NCBI RefSeq assembly: GCF_938017775.1
Contig: NZ_CALIIU010000059.1
Coordinates: 1 to 37,230 of the forward strand
Origin: an uncultured Campylobacter sp.
GTDB lineage: Bacteria > Campylobacterota > Campylobacteria > Campylobacterales > Campylobacteraceae
DNA length: 37,230 nucleotides
Reading direction: 5' to 3'
The notes under the pieces: model-generated
What the model was told of the DNA's origin: nothing
The model's input: only the letters and a program-made list of their open reading frames with translations
The model's database searches: none
Translations under genes and position numbers: made by a program
Part shown: positions 6,755 through 14,761 of the stretch, one piece after another
Layout of the letters: each line of letters begins with the position of its first letter
How positions within the stretch are numbered: the first letter of the stretch is position 1

Positions 6755-9148
6755 TTAAATCAAATCGAAAGCGTCTTCCTTGCCCTCTTTGATGATACTC
6801 GGCGCAAACTGCATCGCTTCGTCGATCGTGTAGGTTAGCGTAGGCGCGATCAGAGGCAGCAGCGCTCGCGTAATCAGAGCTATCGCGCTTTGCGCGCTTC
6901 TGCGGCGCGGCTCGTCGGGTGCGTCGCAGTAGAGCCTGTCTTTGCAGATATCAAGATAAATTCCGCTCAGATCGGCGCTTAAGAAATTTAGCAAGGCGTT
7001 GAAGCCCTTTGAAAAATCATAGTTTCTAAACGCCGCTTCCGCGCTCGCAAAGGCGTTTGCCGCGCGCGTTAGGATCCAGCGGTCAAGCCGCGTAAAATTA
7101 CTCGTCTCGATCTCATTTAAATCACTGGTGCTTGCGAGTAGAAATCTTATAGTATTGCGGATCTTGCGGTATTGCTCGCTTACCTGTTTAAGGATATTGT
7201 CGCTGATCTTTAGATCGGTCGAATAATCGCTCATCGCGACCCACAGGCGTAAAATTTCAACGCCGTGGCTCTTTGCGACCTCTTGCGGATAGACGACGTT
7301 TCCGACTGATTTACTCATCTTTTGGCCCTTCTCATCGACGGTAAATCCGTGCGTGAGGATGCTCTTGTACGGCGCGCATTCGTTGATCGCACAGCTTAGA
7401 AGCAGTGAGCTTTGAAACCAGCCGCGGTGTTGGTCGCTGCCCTCAAGATACATATCCGCGGGGAATTTGCCTGCATCGTAGGCGCCGCTTTGTAGCACCG
7501 CTTTCCACGTCGAGCCGCTATCGAACCAAACGTCTAAGATATCCATCACCTTTTCTAAATTTTCAGGCTTATAGCCGCTGTCCTGAGGCAAGAGCTCCGA
7601 AATTTCCATCTGCCACCAAGAATCCGCGCCCTTAGCCTTAAAAATTTCGTAGATATTATTTAAAATTTTTTCATCAAAAATCGGCTCTTTGGTACTTTTG
7701 TCGCGGAAAAACGCGATCGGCACGCCCCAATCCCTCTGGCGCGAGATGCACCAATCTGGGCGGTTTTCTATCATCGAGCTTAGGCGGTTGATGCCGCTTT
7801 GCGGGTAAAATTTAACCCCTCCGATCTGCTCTAGCGCCACCTGACGCAGCGTCTTGCCGCTAGGCATTGGCTCATCCATCGCGATAAACCACTGCTTCGT
7901 CGCGCGGTAAATCACCGGCTTGTGCGTGCGCCAGCAGTGCGGATAGGAGTGGACGAATTTGCCGGATTTGATAAGCGCGGGGCCTAGAAGCTCTAAAATT
8001 TTCTCGTTTGCTTTGAAAATATGCATCCCCACGAACTCGTCTACGACGTCTGCGCGGAAGAGTTTTTTGGTTTTAAGAGTTTGATCGAAACAGCCGCCCT
8101 CATCCACGGGCATAATTACCTCGATGCCGTATTTAAGCCCTACGAAATAATCATCCTCGCCGTGTCCCGGAGCCGTATGCACGAGCCCGGTGCCGCCGTC
8201 CATTAAAACGTGCTCGCCGAGGATAAATTTCGAAGCTCTATCGTTTAGCGGGTTGATCGCGTTTAAGCCTTCAAGCTCGGCGGCTTTAAATTCTTTAACA
8301 ATCTCGCCCTTGGTGATGCCCAGGCTTACGAGGCTTTCGACCAAAGGTTTAGCAAGGATTAAATTTTCGCTCGTCAGCGCGTAAATTTCATTCGGGTTCA
8401 AAGATATTGCGCCGTTTGCGGGCAGCGTCCAAGGCGTGGTCGTCCAGATGACCGCTTTAGCGCCTTTCGCGCCGATTTTAGCGTTCGCTTCACCGCTTAG
8501 ATCAAACGCCACGAAGATCGAGTAGTCCTCTTTGTCTTTGTATTCGACCTCGGCTTCTGCGAGCGCACTTTTTGCCGCCCAGCTCCAAAATACGGGCTTA
8601 CTTCGCTCGATTAAAATTCCTTTTTTCGCGATCTGGCAGAGCGCTTTGTAAATTTCAGCTTCAAACTCAAATTTTAGCGTCAGATACGGATCGTCCCAGT
8701 CGCCTAAAATTCCCATATCTTTAAATTCATTGCGCTGCACGTCGATGAATTCTTTGGCGTGCTGTCTGCAAAGCTCGCGTATCTGCACTTTTGAAAGCGA
8801 TTTTTTCTTATCTCCGAGTTTGATCTCTACTTGCTGCTCGATCGGCAGACCGTGGCAGTCCCAGCCCGGCACGTAGCGGATCTCCTCGCCGAAGAAATAA
8901 TGGGTTTTGGTGATGATGTCTTTTAAAATTTTATTCAGCGCGTGGCCGATGTGGAGGTGTCCGTTGGCATACGGCGGGCCGTCGTGGATATTGAAGCTGA
9001 CGCTTGCGCCCTTGCGTTTAGCCTTCATCTTTTCGTAAATTTTACGCTGCTCGTACCACGCCTTAAACCGCGCAGGTTCGTTTTGCGGTAGCGCGCCTCG
9101 CATCGCAAAGTCCGTCGTAGGAAGAAAGAGAGTATCTTTATAGTCCAT
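6755..9148 (-). CDS. ileS: Isoleucyl-tRNA synthetase, interrupted before its zinc domain
   Basis: A class I aminoacyl-tRNA synthetase charging tRNA(Ile). The HIGH motif is in PYANGHLHIGHA, the editing (CP1) domain includes WTTTPWTLPANGAI, and the KMSKS loop is in KGQKMSKSVGN. The start at 9148 was chosen because AAAAGG lies seven bases upstream and MDYKDTLFLPTTDF is the conserved N-terminus; an ATG 15 codons further up lacks this. The frame stops at codon 798 with TAA, yet continues in phase for 121 codons, giving a total of about 919, the usual length. The enzyme is essential, so this is a real mutation with readthrough or a partner copy elsewhere, or a sequence error. First gene of the eight-gene leftward operon. 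Confidence 0.93.
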   Translation of the reverse strand: MDYKDTLFLPTTDFAMRGALPQNEPARFKAWYEQRKIYEKMKAKRKGASVSFNIHDGPPYANGHLHIGHALNKILKDIITKTHYFFGEEIRYVPGWDCHGLPIEQQVEIKLGDKKKSLSKVQIRELCRQHAKEFIDVQRNEFKDMGILGDWDDPYLTLKFEFEAEIYKALCQIAKKGILIERSKPVFWSWAAKSALAEAEVEYKDKEDYSIFVAFDLSGEANAKIGAKGAKAVIWTTTPWTLPANGAISLNPNEIYALTSENLILAKPLVESLVSLGITKGEIVKEFKAAELEGLNAINPLNDRASKFILGEHVLMDGGTGLVHTAPGHGEDDYFVGLKYGIEVIMPVDEGGCFDQTLKTKKLFRADVVDEFVGMHIFKANEKILELLGPALIKSGKFVHSYPHCWRTHKPVIYRATKQWFIAMDEPMPSGKTLRQVALEQIGGVKFYPQSGINRLSSMIENRPDWCISRQRDWGVPIAFFRDKSTKEPIFDEKILNNIYEIFKAKGADSWWQMEISELLPQDSGYKPENLEKVMDILDVWFDSGSTWKAVLQSGAYDAGKFPADMYLEGSDQHRGWFQSSLLLSCAINECAPYKSILTHGFTVDEKGQKMSKSVGNVVYPQEVAKSHGVEILRLWVAMSDYSTDLKISDNILKQVSEQYRKIRNTIRFLLASTSDLNEIETSNFTRLDRWILTRAANAFASAEAAFRNYDFSKGFNALLNFLSADLSGIYLDICKDRLYCDAPDEPRRRSAQSAIALITRALLPLIAPTLTYTIDEAMQFAPSIIKEGKEDAFDLI

Positions 9149-9235
9149 ATTTGTACCTTTTCGTGTCTTAAAAAATTTGTGAAGTTTATCCAAAACGCCA
9201 TTAAAAAGCTCTGAAAGAGCAGTCTGCGTTTATGC

Positions 9236-9241
9236 TATAAT
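9236..9241 (+). promoter_or_regulatory. Extended -10 promoter of the CinA-family gene
   Basis: A perfect TATAAT preceded by TG one base upstream (TATGCTATAAT) lies 25 bp before the chosen ATG at 9267. This is the usual Campylobacter sigma-70 form with no clear -35. A small hairpin (GCTCT-GAA-AGAGC, 9208-9220) sits between this promoter and the divergent ileS operon. Confidence 0.65.
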
Positions 9242-9266
9242 GTGCGAAAATTTAATGAGGGCCTTT

Positions 9267-10397
9267 ATGAAAAATATCATCCTTGTAATCGGCGAGGAGA
9301 TCCGCTACGACGCGGCTTTGATGAGCTATATATCTCGCAGCTACGAGCAGGTTTTCGGGCGGATCGATGATCTGAAATTCTTAAGCGAAAACGATAAGGT
9401 TTTGCCCTTCGCGCTTGAAAAGATGATCGATTCGTACGATTTCATCACGATCTTTGCGGCAAACTCCGCCTACGCGGTCGTCGGCAAAATTTTATCTACG
9501 CTCTCTTTCGATTCGCTCGAGCTGAAAAATGGAGAAACCTTAGCGCCCTCGATGGCGCGCACGGTGGCGAAAAACAGCTTCCTGCTAAACGTCAGAGGCT
9601 GCTCGGTAAACGTGATCAAGGCACTTTGCTTGCAGAGCCTGCCGCCGATCCTCCAAGACGCGCCGAGCGCGGGCGAGAGCTTTTATCTATTCGATTGCGA
9701 ATATGAAAGCGTAAAGCAGCGCCTAGAGAGCCTTGCGATCAGTTATAAAATTTCGCTTACGATCAGCAGGCCCAGCTCCTTTTTGCTGCTCGTGCGCGCC
9801 AGTGCGATGAAATTCGGAGCGCTGGACGCGTTTTTGCAAAGCGTCGGCAAGTATTATGAGAGCTGCTACATCGAAGGCGGCGATTTTATGGGCTTTGTGG
9901 TGGATAGACTGCGCGAGATAGGCGCTAAGATCACCTTCGCCGAAAGCTGCACCGCAGGGCTAATCGCCGCAAAATTCGGCGCGGTCGCGGGCGTTAGCGA
10001 CGTTTTTGACGGCTCGCTCGTAAGCTACGCCAACGAGATAAAAAATCTCTGGCTCAACGTGGGCGAAGATACGCTCGCGCGCTACGGTGCAGTTAGCGCG
10101 CAGACCGTGGGCGAGATGCTGGAGGGCGCGCTGCAAAGCAGCGGGGCGAGCTTTGCTTTGGCGGTAAGCGGTATCGCGGGTCCCGGCGGCGGAAGCGCGC
10201 AAAAGCCCGTAGGGACGGTCTTTATCGGCGCAAAGGAGCAGGGCGGCAAACAGATCGTCGGGGAATTTCATCTAAAAGGCGATCGAAACTACATCCGCGA
10301 ACAAAGCGCCGATATCGCTATCTGCCTGCTTTTAAAGCTTAGAAGCGATCTATTTTTCGGGCGGCTTCCAAGAGCTCCCGTAGGGGATGAAATTTAA
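9267..10397 (+). CDS. CinA-family protein (NMN deamidase-type C-terminal domain)
   Basis: The C-terminal part is a CinA/PncC domain, which deamidates nicotinamide mononucleotide in NAD salvage: AESCTAGLIAAKFG (from about residue 225), SLVSYANEIKNLWL and VSGIAGPGGGSAQKPVGTVFIG. The first 210 residues sit where CinA normally has a molybdopterin-binding-like pyrophosphatase domain, but the usual motifs are not recognisable, so this half is highly diverged or different. The start at 9267 follows a GAGGG site; earlier in-frame ATGs at 9240 and 9255 lack one. It stands alone after a divergent promoter, and the lipoprotein gene follows 11 bp downstream. Confidence 0.82.
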   Translation: MKNIILVIGEEIRYDAALMSYISRSYEQVFGRIDDLKFLSENDKVLPFALEKMIDSYDFITIFAANSAYAVVGKILSTLSFDSLELKNGETLAPSMARTVAKNSFLLNVRGCSVNVIKALCLQSLPPILQDAPSAGESFYLFDCEYESVKQRLESLAISYKISLTISRPSSFLLLVRASAMKFGALDAFLQSVGKYYESCYIEGGDFMGFVVDRLREIGAKITFAESCTAGLIAAKFGAVAGVSDVFDGSLVSYANEIKNLWLNVGEDTLARYGAVSAQTVGEMLEGALQSSGASFALAVSGIAGPGGGSAQKPVGTVFIGAKEQGGKQIVGEFHLKGDRNYIREQSADIAICLLLKLRSDLFFGRLPRAPVGDEI

Positions 10398-10408
10398 AGG
10401 AGCGGATT

Positions 10409-11185
10409 TTGAAAAGACGAATTTTGAAAAGATGCGTACGCGATTTAGCGCAGAATTTTATCAGAACGAGCGGTGAGCCGGGCTTTAAACGGCTGCGAAA
10501 TTCCATTTCAGCTGGCAGCGAGCAAAATTTTATCTCGACGGGTCGCGCTAGAAATTTTAATTTTATAAACGATTTTAGCTTTATAAATGCGGCGCGAAAT
10601 TTTACTTTGGCGCTAGTCGCGGCGTGCGTTTTGAGCGGCTGCGACGGCGGGTCGGACGCGCAAGATCGCGAGCAAAACGCACGCTCGGAACAGAATTTTA
10701 GCGCGGGTAATCAAGGGCGAAATTTTAATAAAAGCGCGGATAGCTCGGGGCAAAATTCCGCTCAAAGCTCCACGCAAAGCTCCGTGCAAAATTCCATGTC
10801 GCAGGGCTTTGAGAGCAAGCAAAAATCCGATCTGAACTCTACGATAGACGAGCTTGCAAACGATGCTAAAGTTCTGGGCGAAGCCTTACAAAATTTGCAG
10901 AAAAAGGCGCCCGAAGTCTTGAACGATTTCGCCGCTCGCAACGCAGATAGGACCAAGGATCTGCTAAAGCAGGGCGAGGCGGCGGCACGCGAGGCGGGCA
11001 AAAACCTTGATCAGATGGGCGAAAGCCTGCAAGGAATTATAAAAGATGCAAACGAGAGCTTAGGCAAGGTCTTGGAAGGCTTTGGCGTGCAGCCCAGACA
11101 GGAGCCGCGCGGCGGGCACTCACAGGAGCGCGATGATAATTTAGACCCTGAAGAGGCGGCTGGTAGGCAAAGCTTTAGAATTTAA
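10409..11185 (+). CDS. Putative lipoprotein with long N-terminal extension and coiled-coil C-terminus
   Basis: No family recognised. A hydrophobic stretch ending in a lipobox (ALVAACVLSGC, Cys near residue 77) predicts lipid attachment, but it follows about 63 extra residues rich in Asn-Phe pairs encoded by repeated AAATTTTA. After the Cys come a Gln/Ser/Asn-rich segment (AQSSTQSSVQNS) and a charged helical region (about 140-220, TIDELANDAKVLGEALQNLQKK) with coiled-coil character. The start is TTG at 10409 behind AAAGGAG; no better start nearer the lipobox is visible. The long N-terminus may prevent normal lipoprotein export unless translation begins internally. It probably shares the cinA transcript. 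Confidence 0.55.
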   Translation: MKRRILKRCVRDLAQNFIRTSGEPGFKRLRNSISAGSEQNFISTGRARNFNFINDFSFINAARNFTLALVAACVLSGCDGGSDAQDREQNARSEQNFSAGNQGRNFNKSADSSGQNSAQSSTQSSVQNSMSQGFESKQKSDLNSTIDELANDAKVLGEALQNLQKKAPEVLNDFAARNADRTKDLLKQGEAAAREAGKNLDQMGESLQGIIKDANESLGKVLEGFGVQPRQEPRGGHSQERDDNLDPEEAAGRQSFRI

Positions 11186-11706
11186 ATTACACTAAATTTT
11201 ACTCAAAATTTTTTATTGCGACTACCACTCGCAGGAAAGCGACAAGCCTTCGCAGGAGCGTAACGAGCCTGCACGAAAGCGTGACGGACACTCATAAGAG
11301 CGCGATGAGCACCCGCAGCCCGACGACGGAACCGATGGCAAGGTTGTATAGTTTAAAGCACGGCTAGATTTCATCTAAATTTTATTTGTTGTGGCGAATG
11401 CTTGCAGAGAAGCGATGCTAAATTTTATTAAAATTTCCCCTGCGCGGCGGTTTCCTTAAAATTTTACTCGCGCGAGCTTCCGCAATGGCGCGATGAACAC
11501 TTACAAAAAAGTAGCGAATCTCCGTAAAACGCGACGAGTGCCCCGAGGGCGAGCATTTCTAAATAAAGCGTGAGTAGTGAATGAAGTTTGGAATTCAAAG
11601 CTCGCGCTCTTTGAAGTTGCTGTAAAAATAAGCGGGTGGTGGCCGATAAAGCTTTAGAATTTAAGGTCGCTTGCGATAAAACGAGAAAAATTTTACGAAG
11701 TAGAGC
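11186..11706. other. Gene-free stretch with degenerate 21-bp repeats
   Basis: About 520 bp without a credible gene. It holds the 21-bp tandem array at 11230-11334, a looser echo of the same unit around 11470-11560, and several TAAAATTT motifs. No start codon with a ribosome site opens the frame that crosses the repeats. Confidence 0.6.
11230..11334 (+). repeat. Five imperfect 21-bp tandem repeats
   Basis: Successive 21-base units begin CGCAGGAAAGCG, CGCAGGAGCGTA, CACGAAAGCGTG, CATAAGAGCGCG and CGCAGCCCGACG, each with a purine-rich core near GAAAGCG followed by an AGC-like end. Read in one frame they give seven-residue units (RRKATSL, RRSVTSL, HESVTDT, HKSAMST). No start codon precedes the frame, so this is probably a decayed coding or non-coding repeat. 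Confidence 0.65.
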
Positions 11707-11712
11707 TATAAT
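11707..11712 (+). promoter_or_regulatory. -10 box of the flavin oxidoreductase gene
   Basis: A perfect TATAAT in GAGCTATAATGCG lies 32 bp before the ATG at 11745, with a normal leader and an AAAGGA site in between. Confidence 0.6.
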
Positions 11713-11744
11713 GCGCCCCGCAATTTCAAATTTAAAGGATAGAA

Positions 11745-12275
11745 ATGAAAACTCTCATTATTTTGGCTCATCCAAATATCGCAAACTCGCTCGTAAACCG
11801 CCACTGGAGGGATGCCGTGCTAGCGCATCCCGATAAGTTCGAGTTTCATGATCTTTACGCGCTTTATGCGGACTTCAAAATCGACGTGGAAAAGGAGCAA
11901 AAACTGCTCGAAAGCCACGATAAAATCGTGCTTCAGTTTCCGTTTCGTTTTTCAAACTGCACGCCGCTTCTTAAGCAGTGGTTTGAGGATGTTTTTACGC
12001 GCGGCTGGGCTTATGGCGCAGAGAGCGACGGCAAGCTTAAGGGCAAAAAATTTGCGCTTGCGATCTCGCTTGGCGCGACCGAGGCAAACTACTCTAAAAA
12101 TGGCATCGTGGGCTTTAGCGTGGATGAGGTGCTAGCGCCATTTAAGGCTACATTTAATTTCGTCGGCGCAACGACTATGCCCAATTTCGTCTCATACGGC
12201 TTTACTTACGATAAAAGCGAGCAAGCCGTAGAAAATAGTGCGAAAAATTATATAAAGTATTTAAATAAGCTTTAA
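11745..12275 (+). CDS. NAD(P)H-dependent flavin oxidoreductase (Flavodoxin_2, KefF/MdaB-like)
   Basis: A cytoplasmic FMN/FAD quinone reductase of the Flavodoxin_2 family. Visible family features are the N-terminal strand TLIILAHPNIANS with the phosphate-binding loop, FHDLYALYADFKIDV, the QFPFRFSNCTPLLKQWFEDVFTRGWAYG block and LKGKKFALAISLGA. At 176 residues it matches the short KefF/YwrO type rather than MdaB proper. The AAAGGATAGAA site gives the start. It has its own promoter and a strong hairpin behind it, so it is probably monocistronic. Likely role: two-electron reduction of quinones or electrophiles under stress; the substrate is not readable. Confidence 0.85.
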   Translation: MKTLIILAHPNIANSLVNRHWRDAVLAHPDKFEFHDLYALYADFKIDVEKEQKLLESHDKIVLQFPFRFSNCTPLLKQWFEDVFTRGWAYGAESDGKLKGKKFALAISLGATEANYSKNGIVGFSVDEVLAPFKATFNFVGATTMPNFVSYGFTYDKSEQAVENSAKNYIKYLNKL

Positions 12276-12290
12276 ATTCTTTGCTTTTCT

Positions 12291-12346
12291 AGCCGCCAGC
12301 TGCGCGTAAAGCTTTAAAATTTTACGTAAGTGGCGCGGCTGATTTT
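12291..12346 (+). terminator. Rho-independent terminator after the oxidoreductase gene
   Basis: Outer arms AGCCGCCA (12291-12298) and TGGCGCGGCT (12331-12340), with inner arms CGTAAA / TTTTACG, form a long imperfect hairpin followed by GATTTTTT. Confidence 0.6.
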
Positions 12347-12366
12347 TTAAAATTTTCGCTCAAGAA

Positions 12367-12474
12367 GCTCAAATTTAATCCCAAAATTTTTAAATTTTGC
12401 CCCAAAATTCCGTTCGCGCTTCGTATGCGAACTCAAATGAAATTTTAAGCAAAATTTCGCGTCTAAATTTGAGC
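12367..12474. repeat. 11-bp inverted repeat flanking AAATTT-rich DNA
   Basis: GCTCAAATTTA (12367-12377) recurs inverted as TAAATTTGAGC (12464-12474), with a smaller hairpin GTTCGC / GCGAAC inside. It lies between the oxidoreductase terminator and the pyrB promoter. Function unknown. Confidence 0.45.
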
Positions 12475-12512
12475 CCAGCTTTTAAATTTTAAAATTTTAT
12501 CAGAGATTTTTT

Positions 12513-12518
12513 TATACA
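12513..12518 (+). promoter_or_regulatory. -10 box of pyrBC
   Basis: TATACA within TTTTTTTATACAATTACG, about 37 bp before the pyrB ATG. A short palindrome (GGCTGAAATTCGGCC, 12523-12537) covers the expected transcript start and could be an operator or leader hairpin; no PyrR-type or UTP attenuator was recognised. Confidence 0.45.
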
Positions 12519-12554
12519 ATTACGGCTGAAATTCGGCCCAAAAAAGGAGAGGGA

Positions 12555-13484
12555 ATGTATAAGCTAAAGCATCTTCTTAGCGCGCAGGATCTGAGCCGCG
12601 AGGACATCTACGACTTTATAGATCTGGCGCGCGAGTTTAAAGCGCTGAATCGCAGCGATATCAAAAAATCCGACTCGCTTCGCGGCAAGACGGTCATCAA
12701 CGCGTTTTTCGAAAACTCCACCCGCACCCGCACGAGCTTTGAGATCGCAGCCAAGCGCCTGGGCGCAGACAGCGTAAATTTCACCGCTGCAGACAGCAGC
12801 ACGAAAAAGGGCGAGACGCTGATCGACACTATCAGAAATATGCAGGCGATGCGCACGGATATCTTCGTGCTGCGCCACAGCTGCTCGGGCGCGGCGAAAT
12901 TCGTCGCGGCCAACTGCGACGCATCGATCGTAAATGCAGGCGACGGGCTGAACGAGCACCCGAGCCAGGCGCTGCTGGATCTTTTTACGATCAGCGAGCA
13001 CAAGGGCAGGATCGAGAATTTAAACGTCGCAATCATCGGCGATATATTTCGCTCGCGCGTGGCTAGAAGCGACATCTGGGCGATGAAAAAACTAGGCATA
13101 AACGTGCGGCTCTTCGGCCCTCCGATGATGCTGCGCGACTGCGACGCGTTCGGCTGCCCTATATGCAAAAGCATAGAGGAGGCGATCGAGGGCGCCGATG
13201 TCATCATTATGCTTAGAATTCAGCTTGAGCGGCAAGACGGCGAGCCGAGCTTCCCGAGCGTGCGCGAGTACTCGAAATTTTTCGGACTTACCGCGAGGCG
13301 CATGCAGGCGGCGAAAGAGGGCGTCATGATAATGCACCCGGGCCCGATCAATCGCGGCGTGGAGATCAACTCCGACGTAGCCGATGATCCGCGCTATAGC
13401 TGCGTTTTAGATCAGGTAGAAAACGGCGAGGCGATGCGAATGGCGATACTTCATACGATAAATTTAAACAGGAGCGCACGATGA
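12555..13484 (+). CDS. pyrB: Aspartate carbamoyltransferase, catalytic chain
   Basis: Condenses carbamoyl phosphate with aspartate in de novo pyrimidine synthesis. The carbamoyl-phosphate loop FENSTRTRTSFE (near residues 52-62) and HPSQALLD (about 136) are intact, as are IGDIFRSRVARSD and MHPGPINRGVEI. 309 residues is the usual length. A strong AAAGGAGAGGGA site precedes the ATG. The stop overlaps the pyrC start by 4 bp. No regulatory-chain pyrI gene is adjacent, as expected for Campylobacterota. Confidence 0.97.
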   Translation: MYKLKHLLSAQDLSREDIYDFIDLAREFKALNRSDIKKSDSLRGKTVINAFFENSTRTRTSFEIAAKRLGADSVNFTAADSSTKKGETLIDTIRNMQAMRTDIFVLRHSCSGAAKFVAANCDASIVNAGDGLNEHPSQALLDLFTISEHKGRIENLNVAIIGDIFRSRVARSDIWAMKKLGINVRLFGPPMMLRDCDAFGCPICKSIEEAIEGADVIIMLRIQLERQDGEPSFPSVREYSKFFGLTARRMQAAKEGVMIMHPGPINRGVEINSDVADDPRYSCVLDQVENGEAMRMAILHTINLNRSAR

Positions 13485-14761
13485 AAATTTTGATAAAAAA
13501 CGGCACGATCGTTAATTGGGGCGGCAGCGAGGAGGCAAACGTCCTAATCGAGGGCGATAAAATTTCAAAGATCACGCGCGAATGTCCCGCCGCAGACCGC
13601 GTCATAGACGCCGCGGGCAAGCTCGTGATGCCTGGGCTCATCGATATGCACGTGCATTTCAGAGACCCGGGGCTCGAATACAAAGACGACGTCATCAGCG
13701 GCAGCGAAACCGCGGTCGCAGGCGGCGTGACGACCTGCCTTCCGATGGCAAATACCAAGCCCGTAAACGATAACTCAAGCATCACTCGCGCGATGATCGC
13801 CAAGGCTAAGGGGCGCGGACTTATCGATCTGCTGCCCATAGGCGCGATCTCGCAGGACTGCAAGGGCGCAAAGATCGTCGAGATGGGCGATATGCTTGAG
13901 GCGGGCTGCGTGGCTTTCAGCGACGACGGGTTGCCCGTGACCGACAGCTCCGTGATGCGACAGGCGCTCGAATACTCCGCTCACTTCGGCTCATTCGTGA
14001 TAAATCACAGCGAGGATTGCTCTCTTTGCCACGGCGGCGTGATGAACGAGGGCAAAGTCAGCGCGATCCTCGGTCTAAAGGGGATGGCGAGCGAAAAAGA
14101 GGAGATTATGATAGCGCGCGATCTGCTGCTTGCCAAAAAGACGGGCGGGCACATCCACATCGCGCACGTAAGCTCGGCGTGGTCGCTAAAGCTTATCGAG
14201 CAAGCTAAACGCGAGGGCATCCGCGTCACCTGCGAGGCTACGCCGCATCACTTCACCTTCGACGAGCGCGAGTTGATGGGATACGATACGAATTTTAAAA
14301 TGTCGCCGCCGCTTCGCACCCAAAGCGACGTGCAGGCGATCAGAGAGGCGCTTAAAAGCGGTCTAATAGACGCCATCGTAACCGATCACGCTCCGCACAA
14401 CACCGACGATAAATTCGTAGAATTCGACCACGCGCCGTTTGGAATTTTGGGGCTTCAAACCCTCGTACCGCTTACGCTTCGGCTAGTAGAGCAGGGCGTC
14501 ATCAGCCTTGAAGATATGGTGCGCCTCTGCTCGTTTAATCCAGCTAAAATTCTAAATTTGAAGGACAAGGGCGAGATCAAAGAGGGCTTTTTGGCCGACG
14601 TCGCGATCATCGATCCGCAGATTTCCTACGTTTACGACGAGGCGCTAAATAAGTCCAAATCCCGCAACTCGCCGCTTTTCGGCAAGCAGCTTACGGGCGC
14701 TGCGGTTTGCACGATCAAAAGCGGCCGCGTGGTCTATGAGTTTCCAAACGTCGTAGCGTAG
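13481..14761 (+). CDS. pyrC: Dihydroorotase
   Basis: Cyclises carbamoyl aspartate to dihydroorotate, the step after PyrB. The zinc amidohydrolase signature is MHVHFRDPGLEYKDD, with further metal ligands in INHSED, HIAHVSS and the catalytic Asp of VTDHAPH. 426 residues and the motif set place it in the class I dihydroorotases. ATGA overlap with pyrB means coupled translation and a pyrBC operon that channels consecutive steps. Confidence 0.94.
   Translation: MKILIKNGTIVNWGGSEEANVLIEGDKISKITRECPAADRVIDAAGKLVMPGLIDMHVHFRDPGLEYKDDVISGSETAVAGGVTTCLPMANTKPVNDNSSITRAMIAKAKGRGLIDLLPIGAISQDCKGAKIVEMGDMLEAGCVAFSDDGLPVTDSSVMRQALEYSAHFGSFVINHSEDCSLCHGGVMNEGKVSAILGLKGMASEKEEIMIARDLLLAKKTGGHIHIAHVSSAWSLKLIEQAKREGIRVTCEATPHHFTFDERELMGYDTNFKMSPPLRTQSDVQAIREALKSGLIDAIVTDHAPHNTDDKFVEFDHAPFGILGLQTLVPLTLRLVEQGVISLEDMVRLCSFNPAKILNLKDKGEIKEGFLADVAIIDPQISYVYDEALNKSKSRNSPLFGKQLTGAAVCTIKSGRVVYEFPNVVA

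Noticed and set aside
6755..6757. Recoding of the ileS stop as an unusual amino acid
   Set aside because: The codon is TAA, which is not used for selenocysteine or pyrrolysine, and no recoding hairpin is evident.
11230..11360. A translated heptad-repeat peptide from the 21-bp repeats
   Set aside because: The frame has no start codon with a ribosome site and is cut by TAG upstream and downstream.
12564..13207. Open frames antisense to pyrB
   Set aside because: Shadows of a clear pyrB; no start signals and no recognisable motifs.
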